Shown here piece by piece: positions 24,801 through 34,460 of a stretch of 64,000 bases of DNA. Made by a program: the position numbers and the translations under genes. This DNA comes from Asterias rubens (Eukaryota > Echinodermata > Asteroidea > Forcipulatida > Asteriidae), in assembly GCF_902459465.1 (NCBI RefSeq), contig NC_047063.1, positions 5,022,001 to 5,086,000 on the forward strand, in the 5' to 3' direction. Position 1 is the first letter of the stretch. Each line of letters starts with the position of its first letter. The notes below the pieces were generated by a model that did no database searches, had not been told where the DNA came from, and saw nothing but the letters and a program-made list of their open reading frames with translations.

Positions 24801-26867
24801 TTTACAAAAGAAAACAGAAAAATTATTGACAAATAAAGACAGCAGCGCTTGTGTCATATGGTAATACTTTGTCATCAGAGCAGATCATGATGGAGTCTTA
24901 CATGTATAGGGTATTTAGTTACAATTATATACACTTACCCTATTTCTGAGTCTGGGCGGAATTAAGCTTCATTTGGCGGCGCTGGTCAGCTTTGACTTCA
25001 TTCAAATATTTAGGATTCGGATCATCTCGTACCCCAAGTCAATTCGTACCCAAGTCAACTCGTACCCAAGTCATCTCGTACCCAAGTCAACTCTTACCCG
25101 AGTCAACTCGTACCCAAGTCAACTCATACCCAAATAAATTTTTACTAACTTTTGGAGTTTCAACTCATACTGATAAATATTGTGGTTTATTTAATTTTTG
25201 TTATGTAAATCATACATTTTTTTATTCATTGTTGTAATGATTTCTTTTTTTCATGTTGCAGATACATGTAAAAAGATAATCAGAACATACGCAGATGAAT
25301 CAATTGAATACATTTTTATCATGAAATTTTCTAATGGGAACCCTTTAACAAGAAAAACATGGAACGTTTGCGTACTATACATTGTATGTTTTTATATTGA
25401 ATGAGTTTGTTTTTAAGCAAAAAAGAGAAGAACTTAAAAAAAGTTAACCCTTTTTATGTCTCATATGTCTTTATAAGCACCAAACACCGAAAAAAAGAAA
25501 AAAGAGAAAAAAGGCATAAGAGAGATGAAATCTAGCATTATTTAAAACGTAATTCGTGAGAAGGTATTATTTTTAATAAAAGTGAGTAGAACATCAATTT
25601 TATTTCCCGTCGCTTATAAAATCACGCCGCACGGATTCTCCGTATCGGCATACAACAGACGTTATACGGTACGAGTTGACTTGGGTACGAGTTGACCTGG
25701 GTACGAGTTGACTTGGGTACGAGTTGACTTGGGTATAATATTTTGGGTACGAGTTGACTTGGGTACGAGTTGACCTGTTTCGAAATATTTAAGATCTCAC
25801 AAATACAATTACTGAGCTACTATTTATATTTAATTATTAAGAGATATTACTTTGTACCCTAATGGTGTCCTCCAGCTGAAAGGCTGCTGTATAGGAGTAG
25901 TGTACTACCAATTCAGTTTCCAGTCAGCCTTTGGACATCCATAATAAATTAACCTTAATAAATACTACGACTATATAAGTTAGAGAGATACAACCTGTCT
26001 GTACCAAAAGCTGGAGAAGAGTGAGAGTCACTTATTGTCTGCATTTGCTTTTATTTGGCTATGTACACTAAGGAAAAAGATTAGGGCCTGCTCAATAGGC
26101 AAACACAAAAGAGCTTGCAATAGGCCTTTATACTACACTGGGGGGGGGGGGGGGGGTTTGGAGTTCATTGTTCACCATTTACAGCTGACATTCCCAACTG
26201 GTCATATACAATAGGGGAATGGTAAAAGTCTCCAGTGCGAGCACAAAAAGCTAACACATGCTTGGCAGCTGTTGTTAATGGAATTCACTACAGTCCTACA
26301 CATGTAAGAAATATATCAGAATTACAGTTCACTTAACTTAGGCCTAGCAGTTATCTTTATAAAGGCCTATTGCAATTCAGTTTTTTAACTGCGAGTCATG
26401 TTTTAAAGACCATTTTTGAATTGAATTGAATTGATTTGAATAGACACTATTGTTAATTGCTATGAAATGGATTTGCAATCCGTTTAGAACGAATTAGTAA
26501 TCCATTCGCACAGTTTAACTAATGTCGTGGCCCTCCGCCATCTCACGCCTTGGCTAAACTGTCGTCTAGTGTCGAATGGATTGCTATTTATTTAATTTGT
26601 TAGACAGATTATTATTAATTATTAATCCATGCGAACGAACGGTTGCAAACGGTTTAGTAATCCGTTTGAACCAATTGATCCCCTCCCCCCCCCCCCCCGG
26701 GCTCCGTACACAACAACACACAAAAAGACAACACTCAAAAATTACTAATAATAAATACTAGCTGTACGTAGTCAATACATTCTAAAACACTTATGAAATT
26801 AAGTCCAAACCTGTCCAAAGCATGTAGGATAGTTATTCTTCTCATTTGCTGTTGATGTCATCGTCAT
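15810..26867 (-). CDS. RAD52: RAD52 single-strand annealing protein, ten exons seen, 3' end open
   Basis: DNA repair protein that binds ssDNA and anneals complementary strands in the nucleus. Exons (minus): 26867-26811, 24792-24691, 23305-23212, 22823-22756, 22288-22170, 21364-21289, 18896-17923, 17362-17121, 16475-16335, 16166-15810; all junctions keep frame. Residues 1-172 are the conserved core: [102 protein letters not shown]. Exon 7 adds about 325 low-complexity residues. Exon 8 then has the family motif [18 protein letters not shown] (507-524), which in human RAD52 comes soon after the core. Exon 10 opens [13 protein letters not shown] (625-637). About 743 residues are accounted for, against 418 in human. 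The last exon is not identified; reading through the final donor gives a stop at 15781, so the gene may end there. Start: ATGACGATG at 26867. Confidence 0.9.
17039..17118 (+). repeat. Short dispersed repeat beside RAD52 exon 8
   Basis: About 80 bp containing GGGGTTATGATCGA, AAGGCATGCTGGGAAAA and CTGGGAACGAGG. An inverted copy is at 57831-57912. It starts within a few bases of the RAD52 exon 8 donor. Confidence 0.6.
17410..17800 (-). mobile_element. Degenerate tRNA-Leu SINE in RAD52 intron 7
   Basis: Minus-strand copy with CGAAGGTAAAGTGTCTTGCT, CACACACTCTGATGATCAGA and GTGCACTAGGGCTCTCGGCC. It has diverged and lost part of its middle. Confidence 0.6.
18924..19215 (+). mobile_element. TTAA MITE family 1, internally deleted
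   Basis: Starts TTACAGACACAGGACACTAT and ends AGTGTCCGCTGCCTATAA. It lacks the stretch that normally contains AGAGGGAGCCGTTTCTCAC. Lies immediately upstream of RAD52 exon 7. Confidence 0.8.
19693..21174 (+). mobile_element. TTAA MITE family 1 split by a 1,087-bp insertion
   Basis: The left part (19693-19958) runs up to CTACATTAC. The right part resumes at 21046 with CATTACTTCAGAGGGAG and finishes at CACTGCCTTTAA. Removing 19959-21051 restores the usual family 1 sequence. Confidence 0.85.
19959..21045. mobile_element. TIR transposon CAGAGATGCCAAC with 6-bp target duplication CATTAC
   Basis: Ends are CAGAGATGCCAACAT and ATGTTGGTATCTCTG, inverted with one mismatch in 15. CATTAC flanks both sides (19953-19958 and 21046-21051), and the host MITE gives the empty site. 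The interior has a duplicated CGTGTCCGxATTTTGGGCA run and no transposase that I can recognise, so it is non-autonomous. Related copies: 41428-41638, 30041-30249 and probably 48634-49139. Confidence 0.85.
21725..22109 (+). mobile_element. TTAA MITE family 1, full length
   Basis: Starts TTAAAGACATTGGACACTAT, ends AGTGTCCACTGCCTTTAA; carries the GAGACCTCAATTTC / GAGGTCTCAAAATC inverted pair. Lies in RAD52 intron 5, about 60 bp past the exon 5 donor. Confidence 0.88.
23507..23850. repeat. Dispersed repeat (family 7) with a nested hairpin
   Basis: Begins CAGGCCTGTATGCTTCGTTT and ends GTATTAGGCCTGC. It contains GGGCACCAAGGCA and AAAGGGCACCCTATGA. It is interrupted at 23639-23785 by a palindromic element starting GGGCCGATTTCACACAG and ending CTTTGTGAAATCGGCCC. 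The uninterrupted copy is 27506-27685, and a divergent one is 38751-38955. Confidence 0.7.
25013..25782. mobile_element. Foldback-type element with 16-bp minisatellite arms
   Basis: The left arm (about 25021-25133) is seven tandem copies of a 16-bp unit, consensus AGTCAACTCGTACCCA. The right arm (about 25667-25777) is the same unit inverted (TGGGTACGAGTTGACT). Between them lie about 530 bp of unique AT-rich DNA with no recognised gene. The nine bases AAATATTTA occur directly on both outer edges (25004-25012 and 25783-25791), as expected of a target duplication. Sits in RAD52 intron 1. Confidence 0.75.
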
Positions 26868-27505
26868 CTTTACACTAAGTTTGAAACAAAACCAGCTCTA
26901 TGAAGTACGTTCTGTCACTTTGTCAGTGGCAGAAAGATCGTTAAATTCACCGCCATTGTTATTTGTTGGCTATTTTTGAACAATAGAGGTCGCACTTTAC
27001 TTTAATAATAAGTGAATAGCAGATTCTCCAGCATGCAGCACACATTTGACAAAAAAATCTTGGATTAATGGTGAGATTTGATACATTTCAACGTATAATC
27101 AAATCAAGTTAATCGATTAAGAGTATATACTTTTCAGTAAAGCTAATGGTGATTGATGTACCTGCTCTGTTTTAGATGTGGGACAGAAAGTTGACGGTGA
27201 ACAATCGCATCGGTCACACATCCATCCATACAAAACTACATATAGCGCGTAACCGGGGGTTTTCAATGTATTTGTTGAACATGGAGACTGGCACTGTGTG
27301 AAAAGCTCTTGGAACACTGCAATTTGCAAGTGCAAAGCCCCTTCTTCTTGAATCTTGTCATGTCAGGATATCACACCAAGGTTAATTAAGAAGAGCAAAG
27401 AAATGTGCAGTGTAACTACTATTTATTTTATAATTTAAATTAGTACTAAAATTTGTAAAAAGTGGTTTACAATACTCAATACAATTGAATCTTGTATGTA
27501 TTAAT

Positions 27506-27685
27506 GCAGGGCTGTATGCTTCGTTTTTGATAGAGCAAGGGCACCAAGGCATTTTCTTCTTGGTAAAGGGCACCCTATGAAGAAATTGCAAATTTGTACT
27601 GGAGCATTTCTAGGGCACCAAGGCAATGACCAGGGGACACGAAGGGCAATCGCCTTCGTTGCCTCCGTGAAGTATCAGGCCTGTT
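27506..27685. repeat. Dispersed repeat (family 7), uninterrupted copy
   Basis: Has GCTGTATGCTTCGTTTTT, GGGCACCAAGGCATTTTCTT and GTATCAGGCCTGT; matches 23507-23850 without the nested hairpin. Confidence 0.7.
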
Positions 27686-27976
27686 AATGAATTTTGAAAA
27701 TGAAATACTGTCGTCATCACTTTCTTCATTTTAGTTAAACCATGGAGGTTAAAGAATTAATTAAACTGAGTTATTCCAAATTAATAAGCAAACCTACAAA
27801 ATAAACTGAACCTCTTTTTGATTGATAGTTTTCAAAAATCACCAACCTTTCTATTGTGCGACTTTATCTATGTGGTGTGTGCGATTTTGTAAGTGGGCTT
27901 TTTTGTATAGTCGGGCGACTTTGAGGGGGGGGGGTTTCTTTGTAGTGGACAAGTCCTAGGGACTAGCTTCTGGAAC

Positions 27977-28032
27977 AATGTTGCTTAAATTAACTATGTG
28001 TGTATATACACATAGTTAATGTAAGCAACATT
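27977..28032. repeat. Near-perfect 56-bp palindrome
   Basis: The left half AATGTTGCTTAAATTAACTA is matched by the right half TAGTTAATGTAAGCAACATT, with one mismatch in those 20 pairs and almost no loop beyond TGTGTGTATATACACA. Confidence 0.85.
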
Positions 28033-28180
28033 ATATAAAGGAATCAATATGAATACAATACAAATTGTATCATCAGCAGCGATCAGTAGCCGTTCACTTT
28101 CAAACTTACCAATCCTGTTCTTTGTCTTTTGAAGAGAGTGGACTTTCTCAACTTAAAACAGAAGAGGATTATACTTTGAT

Positions 28181-28297
28181 CTTGACCCAGTGACTGGGGT
28201 GCTAGATTCCTTTTTTCAAAATTTTGTCATTATCTAGATGACCGATAATGTCAAAAGTTCGAAAAAAAGGAACCTAGCGCCCCAGTCACTGGGTCTA
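28181..28297. mobile_element. 117-bp hairpin MITE with 8-bp target duplication
   Basis: Inverted ends TTGACCCAGTGACTGGGG and CCCCAGTCACTGGGTCTA extend inward over about 30 bp. ACTTTGAT flanks both sides (28173-28180 and 28298-28305). The 8-bp duplication suggests a hAT-derived MITE. Confidence 0.8.
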
Positions 28298-28386
28298 ACT
28301 TTGATTGTTTTTTTCTTCTTTCGTCTTCTTACAGATTTTCTTTTTCCTGAACTAGCGTGTGCGACAAAAGGTGAGAGTGTTGAAAC

Positions 28387-31300
28387 ATGGAGAAGCATTC
28401 TGACATCTACCCTCATCCATTCCCCAATCATCATCTCAAATGGGATCATAAGGTACGTCTCATCAGACATCGGCTTGAATCTTCCTCATTACATCAAACT
28501 CAACACTAAATATATTGTTTTTGACAGTTTCAAAGATTGGTGAATTACATTAGTTGGTTTATCAAGTGTGGTTCAAGCATGTGTGTTGAGTTAGAAATAG
28601 ACCGCCATGGTTTTATAGTGTTAACTTGATTAGTTCAGAAATTGTCTAATAAAGTTTGCATTGAAGCAAATTGGTGCTGAAATCTTTGATGGAATAGTTT
28701 ATAAACAAAAGATGAGGCCAAGCAGTCTAATCTTTATACTCTGACAGGATTGCGAGTTTGATGTTTTGTGCAAAATCACTTTATTGAAAACATTTTTTGG
28801 AAGCTCTGGTTCACACAAGCATGCTAATAATGAAACCTTAGAAGAGCCCTGTGTTGTGTGTATTACCATGCATTTAAAGCTGTAAAAAAACACTTCACCT
28901 TCTTTTTAATAACATTACAGTTAACAATTGTAGAAACAAGGAGTGCAGTCAGACACAAGGTTAAAGCCGACTGCCCAAACATTAGTTTGGTCACAACTAC
29001 TAGGAACTATCACCAAGGTCATTAAAAGGTCACTGGTGTGTTGTAACCAATACATGTACATTTCATTATAATTAGGGCTTATTTAATTGGCCTTGCCAAT
29101 CAATACACTCTCAATACACAGTCCTAAAATTGGGTCAATTAAATTTGTCCAAGACAGTGTTGGGGTTAACAAGGAAACAAAAGGGTGCACATAAATGATA
29201 GATGTATTCAAATACGGTTTTTTTTCTTCTTCTTTTTTCTATCAGCTTAATCTGATTGGGGAGAAAGTGGTGGATCCAATGATTCACTGCTGTGAGAAAT
29301 GCACAATGCCGATATTGAGCTACGGTCGAATGGTGAGTATCTTTCAAAAAGGGGGACTGTCACCATCACGATAATAGCAGTTCTCTTGCTCTGCATGGTT
29401 TTATGATCTCTAATCTTATAAGAGATGTTAAATTTGCATCGGGGATAAAGAATATTAATTTTGGATTTTTACCCGTACGCCGATGTGTGTTAGCACTGTA
29501 TACTCCGTACTTTCCCGAGTCCTATGAAAAAAAATCACAGGCATGTTACTTGGGTGGGATTCGAACCACGACCCTTGCAATTCTAGAGCAGTGTCTTACC
29601 AACTAGACTACCGAGGTTGCCCGGTAGCTAGAGGCAATTCGAATCCTATGTTTTGGCAGCGGGTACCCCATTGATATAAGAGATATTAAATTTGCATCGG
29701 GGGTAAAAAATATTAATTTTGGTTTTTACCCATACACAGATGTGTGTTAGCACTGTATACTCAGTACTTTCCCGACTCCTGTGAAAAAATATCACAGGCA
29801 TGTTACTCGGTTGGGATTCGAACCCAAGACCTTTGCAATTCTAGATCAGGGACTGACCAACTAGACTACCGAGGTTGCCCGGTAATCTTGTTTTCCCAAG
29901 TGCGTGCACCCTGTGTAGATCTGATAGTGCTGGTGCAAACTTGCAGTATTTTGCCGAGAGTTTATAACTCCATGCACGGCCTCACTGTCTCACGCCAACT
30001 ATGATCATGACGATATTCCCCTTTAATTAAGAAGAGTACCCAAGAGCTGCCAACTCTACAAATTCTGAAATTCATGAAAAAAAGAACTAATCTTTCCATT
30101 TTCTAATAAAAGATTTCTGATGAACAAATTTGAAAATCTCCATGATGACTGGAAATCTTTTCTTTGTTATGTTGAATGTAATTCTAAACCTCTCCGCGTT
30201 TGTTGTACAAATTTTCACTGATTGTAAGATGCAAATGTCGGCAATGCTGGGTACCCATTGGTGGAGTGTTATGGCACAGAAAAATACTTCGCATTAAGTT
30301 TACTACTATTATTTGACAGAACTTATGTTGTTCCATTGGATTTCAGATTCCCTGCAAGCATGTGTTTTGCTTTGACTGTGCTAAAGCCACTGACAAGAGC
30401 TGCCTAAGGTTAGTACGTCACTCTGTTAATTAGTAGGCACCCTGCTAGAATGCATCAAAGCCCAGAACCGTTAAAATTAAAACTACCTAAAGCTAAATGC
30501 AGCGCTACATAAACAGAGGTTTCTATAAAACTGGTTCAATAATGAATTCAAATATTTTTCAAATAGTATTTGCAGTGCCTAGACTGTGGGATTTGAGTCA
30601 TCTGCTAAATGTCGCACAATGCAGCAACCAATACTATTGATGCATTTTGTTGCATCTAGCTGGTGTACAGTTTGAAATCTTCAACATGCATTCCTACAGT
30701 TGTACATCATTAAGGCTATAATAGAGTTTAGATATTTTTGCCCAACAGCTATGTAGGATTTTTTTGATAAATAATTTCTTATTGAAAGCTTGCTTTTAAA
30801 ACTTGGGTTTTGGTCGCAATAAATCCCGGTTCGTACCTCCAGCGACAGGCGAAGGCCAAGTCAATTTTGACGTCTTCGCTGTGAATGTTTTCGCAAGTGT
30901 TGAGCACATCTCAGCCCTTCTGAAGTTTTTTCCCAAATTTGTGATGTCAACATTTTTATCGCATTTACATTTGAACCGGGCCTAAGAGAAGAAGTTTGTT
31001 AAATCATGTTCCTGTAGTTTGATAAAGTTTGTGTCTCACTTCTTTCTGAACAGGTGTGGTGACAGTGTCCAACGAATTGAACAGTCTCCATTAGGTGGCA
31101 TCTTCATCTGCACCTATGGGGGCTCCAAGCATAGCCCAGGTGGCTGCAGACGGACTTATCTTTCTCAACGAGACCTTCAAGCTCACATTAACCATCGTCA
31201 TAACAGACACTCCTCATCAAGCTCATCCAGTACTCAACCATCGAGTGAGCAACCAACTCGCCATGAGCGTCCTATCGGGGAGGATCCTCGCACACGCTAC

Positions 31301-32098
31301 ACAACACCCCAGGAGACCTACAGCACCCCAGGAGCCCCGCAGCATCTCCACGAACGCATGCCCTACGAGGCGGAACCTGCTGATATACCCGTTTCACCAA
31401 ACCCCCACAGCGAGTACGGGATTGAGCGGGTTCAAGTCCGGAAGTCCAATCTGATCACGGTGCCCCTTCAGGAAGAAAAGAACTACAGCGGGAATATCCA
31501 CGAGCAGGCGCCCCCTCCACCTCAACAGGCACATCAACCACACCAGCTACCCCCATCTGCTGTGACATACACAGGGCAGCAACCACTGCCTCAGCATCAG
31601 GTCCCAGGCCCACCACCGCCCCCTCCTCAGTCCCCTTTATACCCAGCTCAGGGTGTCCTACCCCCTATGGTCCATCAGCCACCACCTATGTCCTACGCTG
31701 TAGTCACACCCCAGTCGGTTATGACAGTCTCTCATTCAGTTCACCAAGCACCCCCATCAGTCCAGCCTGCTCCTTACTCCTCGGTCCATGTCCCACCCGT
31801 TCCTTCACCCGTATCCATTCCTGGAACAGTGCCAATGTACAGTACTGCATCTCAACCCCACTACACTTCGACCACACCCGAGCAGAGCCCGTCGTTTCAA
31901 AGCCCAGTCGCACCCCCTACATCCGGGCAGAACTGGGTAACCGGGGTGTCCATACCTCCACAGAGTATGGTGGGGATGCCACCCATTATACCCGGTATGT
32001 CACCCCAGACTGCAGGTGTCGGGGCAGATTTAGGCCCACCACCTTCCAGGGGACCCCCACCCGATGCTGTTAGGTACAGACCTCCATACTACCAGTAA
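28387..32098 (+). CDS. CBLL1: Hakai/CBLL1 RING E3 ubiquitin ligase, four exons
   Basis: E3 ligase of tyrosine-phosphorylated cadherin-type substrates and, in animals studied, a component of the m6A methyltransferase (MACOM) complex. Exons: 28387-28452, 29246-29332, 30347-30408, 31054-32098 (1,260 bases, 419 residues); frame is kept at every join. The RING reads C38-x2-C41, then C54-x-H56-x2-C59-x2-C62, then C70-x2-C73 ([13 protein letters not shown]). It is followed by the HYB-type zinc finger C91...C103...H116...H121 ([19 protein letters not shown]). Next come the family block [10 protein letters not shown], a long Pro-rich tail and the conserved end RYRPPYYQ. The short first exon ([12 protein letters not shown]...LKWDHK) has an in-frame TGA two codons upstream of its ATG, so this is the likely start; mammalian proteins have a longer N-terminus. 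The RING region looks more like the fly protein ([10 protein letters not shown]) than the human one. Confidence 0.92.
29425..29884 (-). mobile_element. Two tandem tRNA-derived SINEs (family B)
   Basis: Two minus-strand copies, about 29425-29660 and 29676-29884. Each has GTGTTAGCACTGTATACT, a B-box GGGATTCGAACC (reverse sense) and ACCAACTAGACTACCGAGGTT. They are spaced about 255 bp apart in direct orientation, in CBLL1 intron 2. Confidence 0.75.
30041..30249. mobile_element. 209-bp TIR element, CAGAG-type family, 6-bp target duplication
   Basis: Begins CAAGAGCTGCCAAC and ends GTCGGCAATGCTG. Flanks are AGTACC (30035-30040) and GGTACC (30250-30255), a 6-bp duplication with one change. In CBLL1 intron 2. 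Confidence 0.6.
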
Positions 32099-32176
32099 TC
32101 AAATTAAGTAAAACTACTAATTATAAATTGTACATGATTAAACAGTAGGAGTGCTTCATTACAGTTGTCAACAGCT

Positions 32177-32206
32177 TTTTGGGGGTTAGAAACCCCCCAA
32201 AATAAA
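32177..32206 (+). terminator. CBLL1 3' UTR hairpin and polyadenylation signal
   Basis: A stem TTTGGGGGTT / AACCCCCCAAA with a three-base loop is followed directly by AATAAA (32201-32206), about 100 bases past the CBLL1 stop. This is the first polyadenylation signal after the gene; later AATAAA copies occur near 32395. Confidence 0.5.
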
Positions 32207-32236
32207 TGTAGGTTTTGAACTGCCTTACGCAAATCT

Positions 32237-32366
32237 TAGTGGTCTAGTTGGTATTTAAATACACCTGCTCTAGAATGGCAAAGGTCGTTGTTTAAAGAAC
32301 TCGGGGAAAGTACCGAGTATACAGTGCTAACACATATCTGTGAAAGAGTAAAAACCAAAGTTAAAA
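32237..32366 (+). mobile_element. SINE family B fragment
   Basis: Has GTCTAGTTGGTATT, AAAGTACCGAGTATACAGTG and GTAAAAACCAAAG, matching 33435-33660, with the B-box region damaged. Confidence 0.6.
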
Positions 32367-33058
32367 AACCTACACGCTTATTTGTTAAATATCAAAATAA
32401 ATGACAAGTTTCTGTTTGCTGGTCAACTGCTATAATTTATATTTTGTGGAGCAGCTTTATCCTCCCCATTCCCTTTGTTTTTAACTAAAAACCTTCAAAA
32501 TCATCCACTGCTGTTTTAGTGAAAATTTGCCAGTCTGCAACATGATATAACTTGTGGTTTATGTATCAAAAGTACACAGTCAACCATCCTAATGTCTTAC
32601 TATTCAGTACAATTCACTGTGGTTTTGAGTTATAGATAAACAATGCATTCACAGGAGCCAAGTGTTAATAAATTATGTTAGCAAATCTTTCTGAAAAAGT
32701 GAAGGATTTTTGTTTGCTCGATTTCAAGAAATAATTGTATGAGGATTTTTTTCTTCAAAATCGATTTGTTTTGTTTTTTTTTGTTTTTTTTTGGGGGGGG
32801 GGAGTGTTTGAGAAATTTTATTTGAAAAATGTCAGTAATTTGATTAGAAATGAACTTATTAAACCAACACTGATCTTGTTAATGATAGTTAATGTGTCAT
32901 TTGAATAATGTGTTCATAGTCACTGGATATTTACTTGTTTTTTTTGTCAGCCAGGCATGGGCAGGTCTGGACTTTCATTCATGAAAGGGCAAAGCCAATT
33001 TTATTTTGCAAAAGGTACTTCCGCCTTTGGAAAATCTATGGGAAACTTTTGGCGGCCA

Positions 33059-33301
33059 GGGCTCAATTTCATAGAGCTGCAAAGCACAAAAATTTGCTTA
33101 GCATGAAAATTTTGCCTCGATTAAAACAGGATTACCAACCAAATTTCCATGTGATTTTCAGGATAATCAAACAACAGCTGAATACTAGTAACGAGCAATA
33201 TGTAACAAATGGAAATTTGGTTGGTAAACCTGTTTTTATCGAGGCAGAAATTTCATGCTTAGAAAACTGTTGTGCTTAGCAGCTCTATGAAATCTGACCC
33301 A
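33059..33301. mobile_element. Palindromic MITE (family 6)
   Basis: Starts GGCTCAATTTCATAGAGCTG and ends AGCAGCTCTATGAAATCTGA, with matching inner words ACCAACCAAATTTCCAT / ATGGAAATTTGGTTGGT (in opposite sense). The other copy is 49231-49430. Confidence 0.75.
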
Positions 33302-33434
33302 GGGCAATTGATGTCATGGCCTCCGTGTCCTCTGTGTAATCATAGGCCTGCTGCCCAGAGAAGACTTGTTAACCAATTAGATATAAACCGAGCGTCTGCC
33401 TTTCACTTATTTTCTTTTGGACCCCATCTCCAAA

Positions 33435-33660
33435 TTAACTGCGGTACCCGCTGCCAAAAGATTCAAACTGCCTCTAGCTACCGGCAACCTCGGTAGTCTA
33501 GTTGGTAAGACACTGCTTGAGAATTGCAAGGGTCATGGGTTCGAATCCCACCCGAGTAATATGCCTGTGATATTTTTTTCACGGGACTCGGGAAAGTACT
33601 GAGTATACAGTGCTAACACACATCGATGAATGGGTAAAAACCAAAAATATGATATTTAAA
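33435..33660 (+). mobile_element. SINE family B, best copy
   Basis: tRNA-like head: CTCGGTAGTCTAGTTGGTAA (A-box), B-box GGGTTCGAATCCC, closing CACCCGAG, so CTCGG/CCGAG could form an acceptor-like stem. The body has GTACTGAGTATACAGTGCTA and TGGGTAAAAACCAAAA. Other copies: 29425, 29676, 37560. Confidence 0.75.
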
Positions 33661-33786
33661 ATTAATTAATAATTAAAGTAAAAGAAAAATATATTCCTTC
33701 TCTGCAAAATTGCCTAAAGTTTCCCTTTTTTAATCGATTTAGAAAGAGAATAAAAAACAATACGACATTGGCAATAATAAACGATC

Positions 33787-33918
33787 GCTGCAAGATATGC
33801 GAAGAGATTTCCTATGGGGCATGTACGAGTAGGATTCTAATCGATAGATCGCGCGCATCCAATTGCTGCAAGATATGCGAAGAGATTTCCTGTGGTACAT
33901 GTACGAGTAGGATTCTAC
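33787..33918 (+). repeat. Direct duplication of about 55 bp
   Basis: GCTGCAAGATATGCGAAGAG, then ATTTCCTRTGG and CATGTACGAGTAGGATTCTA, occurs at 33787-33840 and again at 33864-33918 with few changes. Confidence 0.7.
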
Positions 33919-34339
33919 TCTACTTATACTCTACTCACTATATAATGTATATATAACTGGTACTCTTCACGTCGCTGTGTTAAGCCAACGCAAATCGCAC
34001 GCCCTCTTGTGTTCACCGGTATGGTACCCTGTCTCATGTACAGCGAAATTAATACGAACAACCGGAAGTGGTACAAACTATTACCATGTCATTGATGAGG
34101 AATGGGGAAATCCCTGTTTGGCAGAGGAAATTTCGAAATATAGAGTTATCGTGTGGGTTCTCTATTGTTATTTATATTAATTTTTTCACTGGGTCAGCAG
34201 GTATTTTGCTTGGGATTTTCCTATTGCGTGACACCCTCGATATTTTTGGAACGATGCAATAATCAGACGTTGAGATTGCAAAGAAGACCCTCTAGCTAGT
34301 TCTGCCCAAATTCGGATTATATTTATCTGTCAGTCAGTC

Positions 34340-34460
34340 GCAACACTGTTTACTTCTATAAACGTAGTCGTACGATTCGAATGCGATACTTGATCAGCCA
34401 ATAGTTTGTTGCATGGATGGTTTTGTAGTATTTGCAAGGTAAAATCAAAACTCACAAGAG
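34340..34460 (+). promoter_or_regulatory. Possible non-coding first exon and promoter of the optineurin/NEMO-like gene
   Basis: A strong donor (CAAGAG|GTAAGT) at 34460/34461 lies about 1 kb upstream of the coding start at 35502, with no coding potential before it. The region 34461-35500 also holds a TAG microsatellite (34611-34650) and ATT-rich low-complexity DNA. Inference only. Confidence 0.3.

Larger units (their letters stand above)
26868..28386. promoter_or_regulatory. Intergenic region between divergent RAD52 and CBLL1
   Basis: The two start codons are 1.5 kb apart and point away from each other, so both promoters should lie here. No TATA box or CpG-dense core is clear. The region also holds a family 7 repeat (27506-27685), a near-perfect palindrome (27977-28032) and a 117-bp hairpin element (28181-28297). 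Confidence 0.45.

Noticed and set aside
25198-25404. Frame inside the foldback-type element as a transposase
   Set aside because: Too short, with no DDE-like or zinc-binding pattern.
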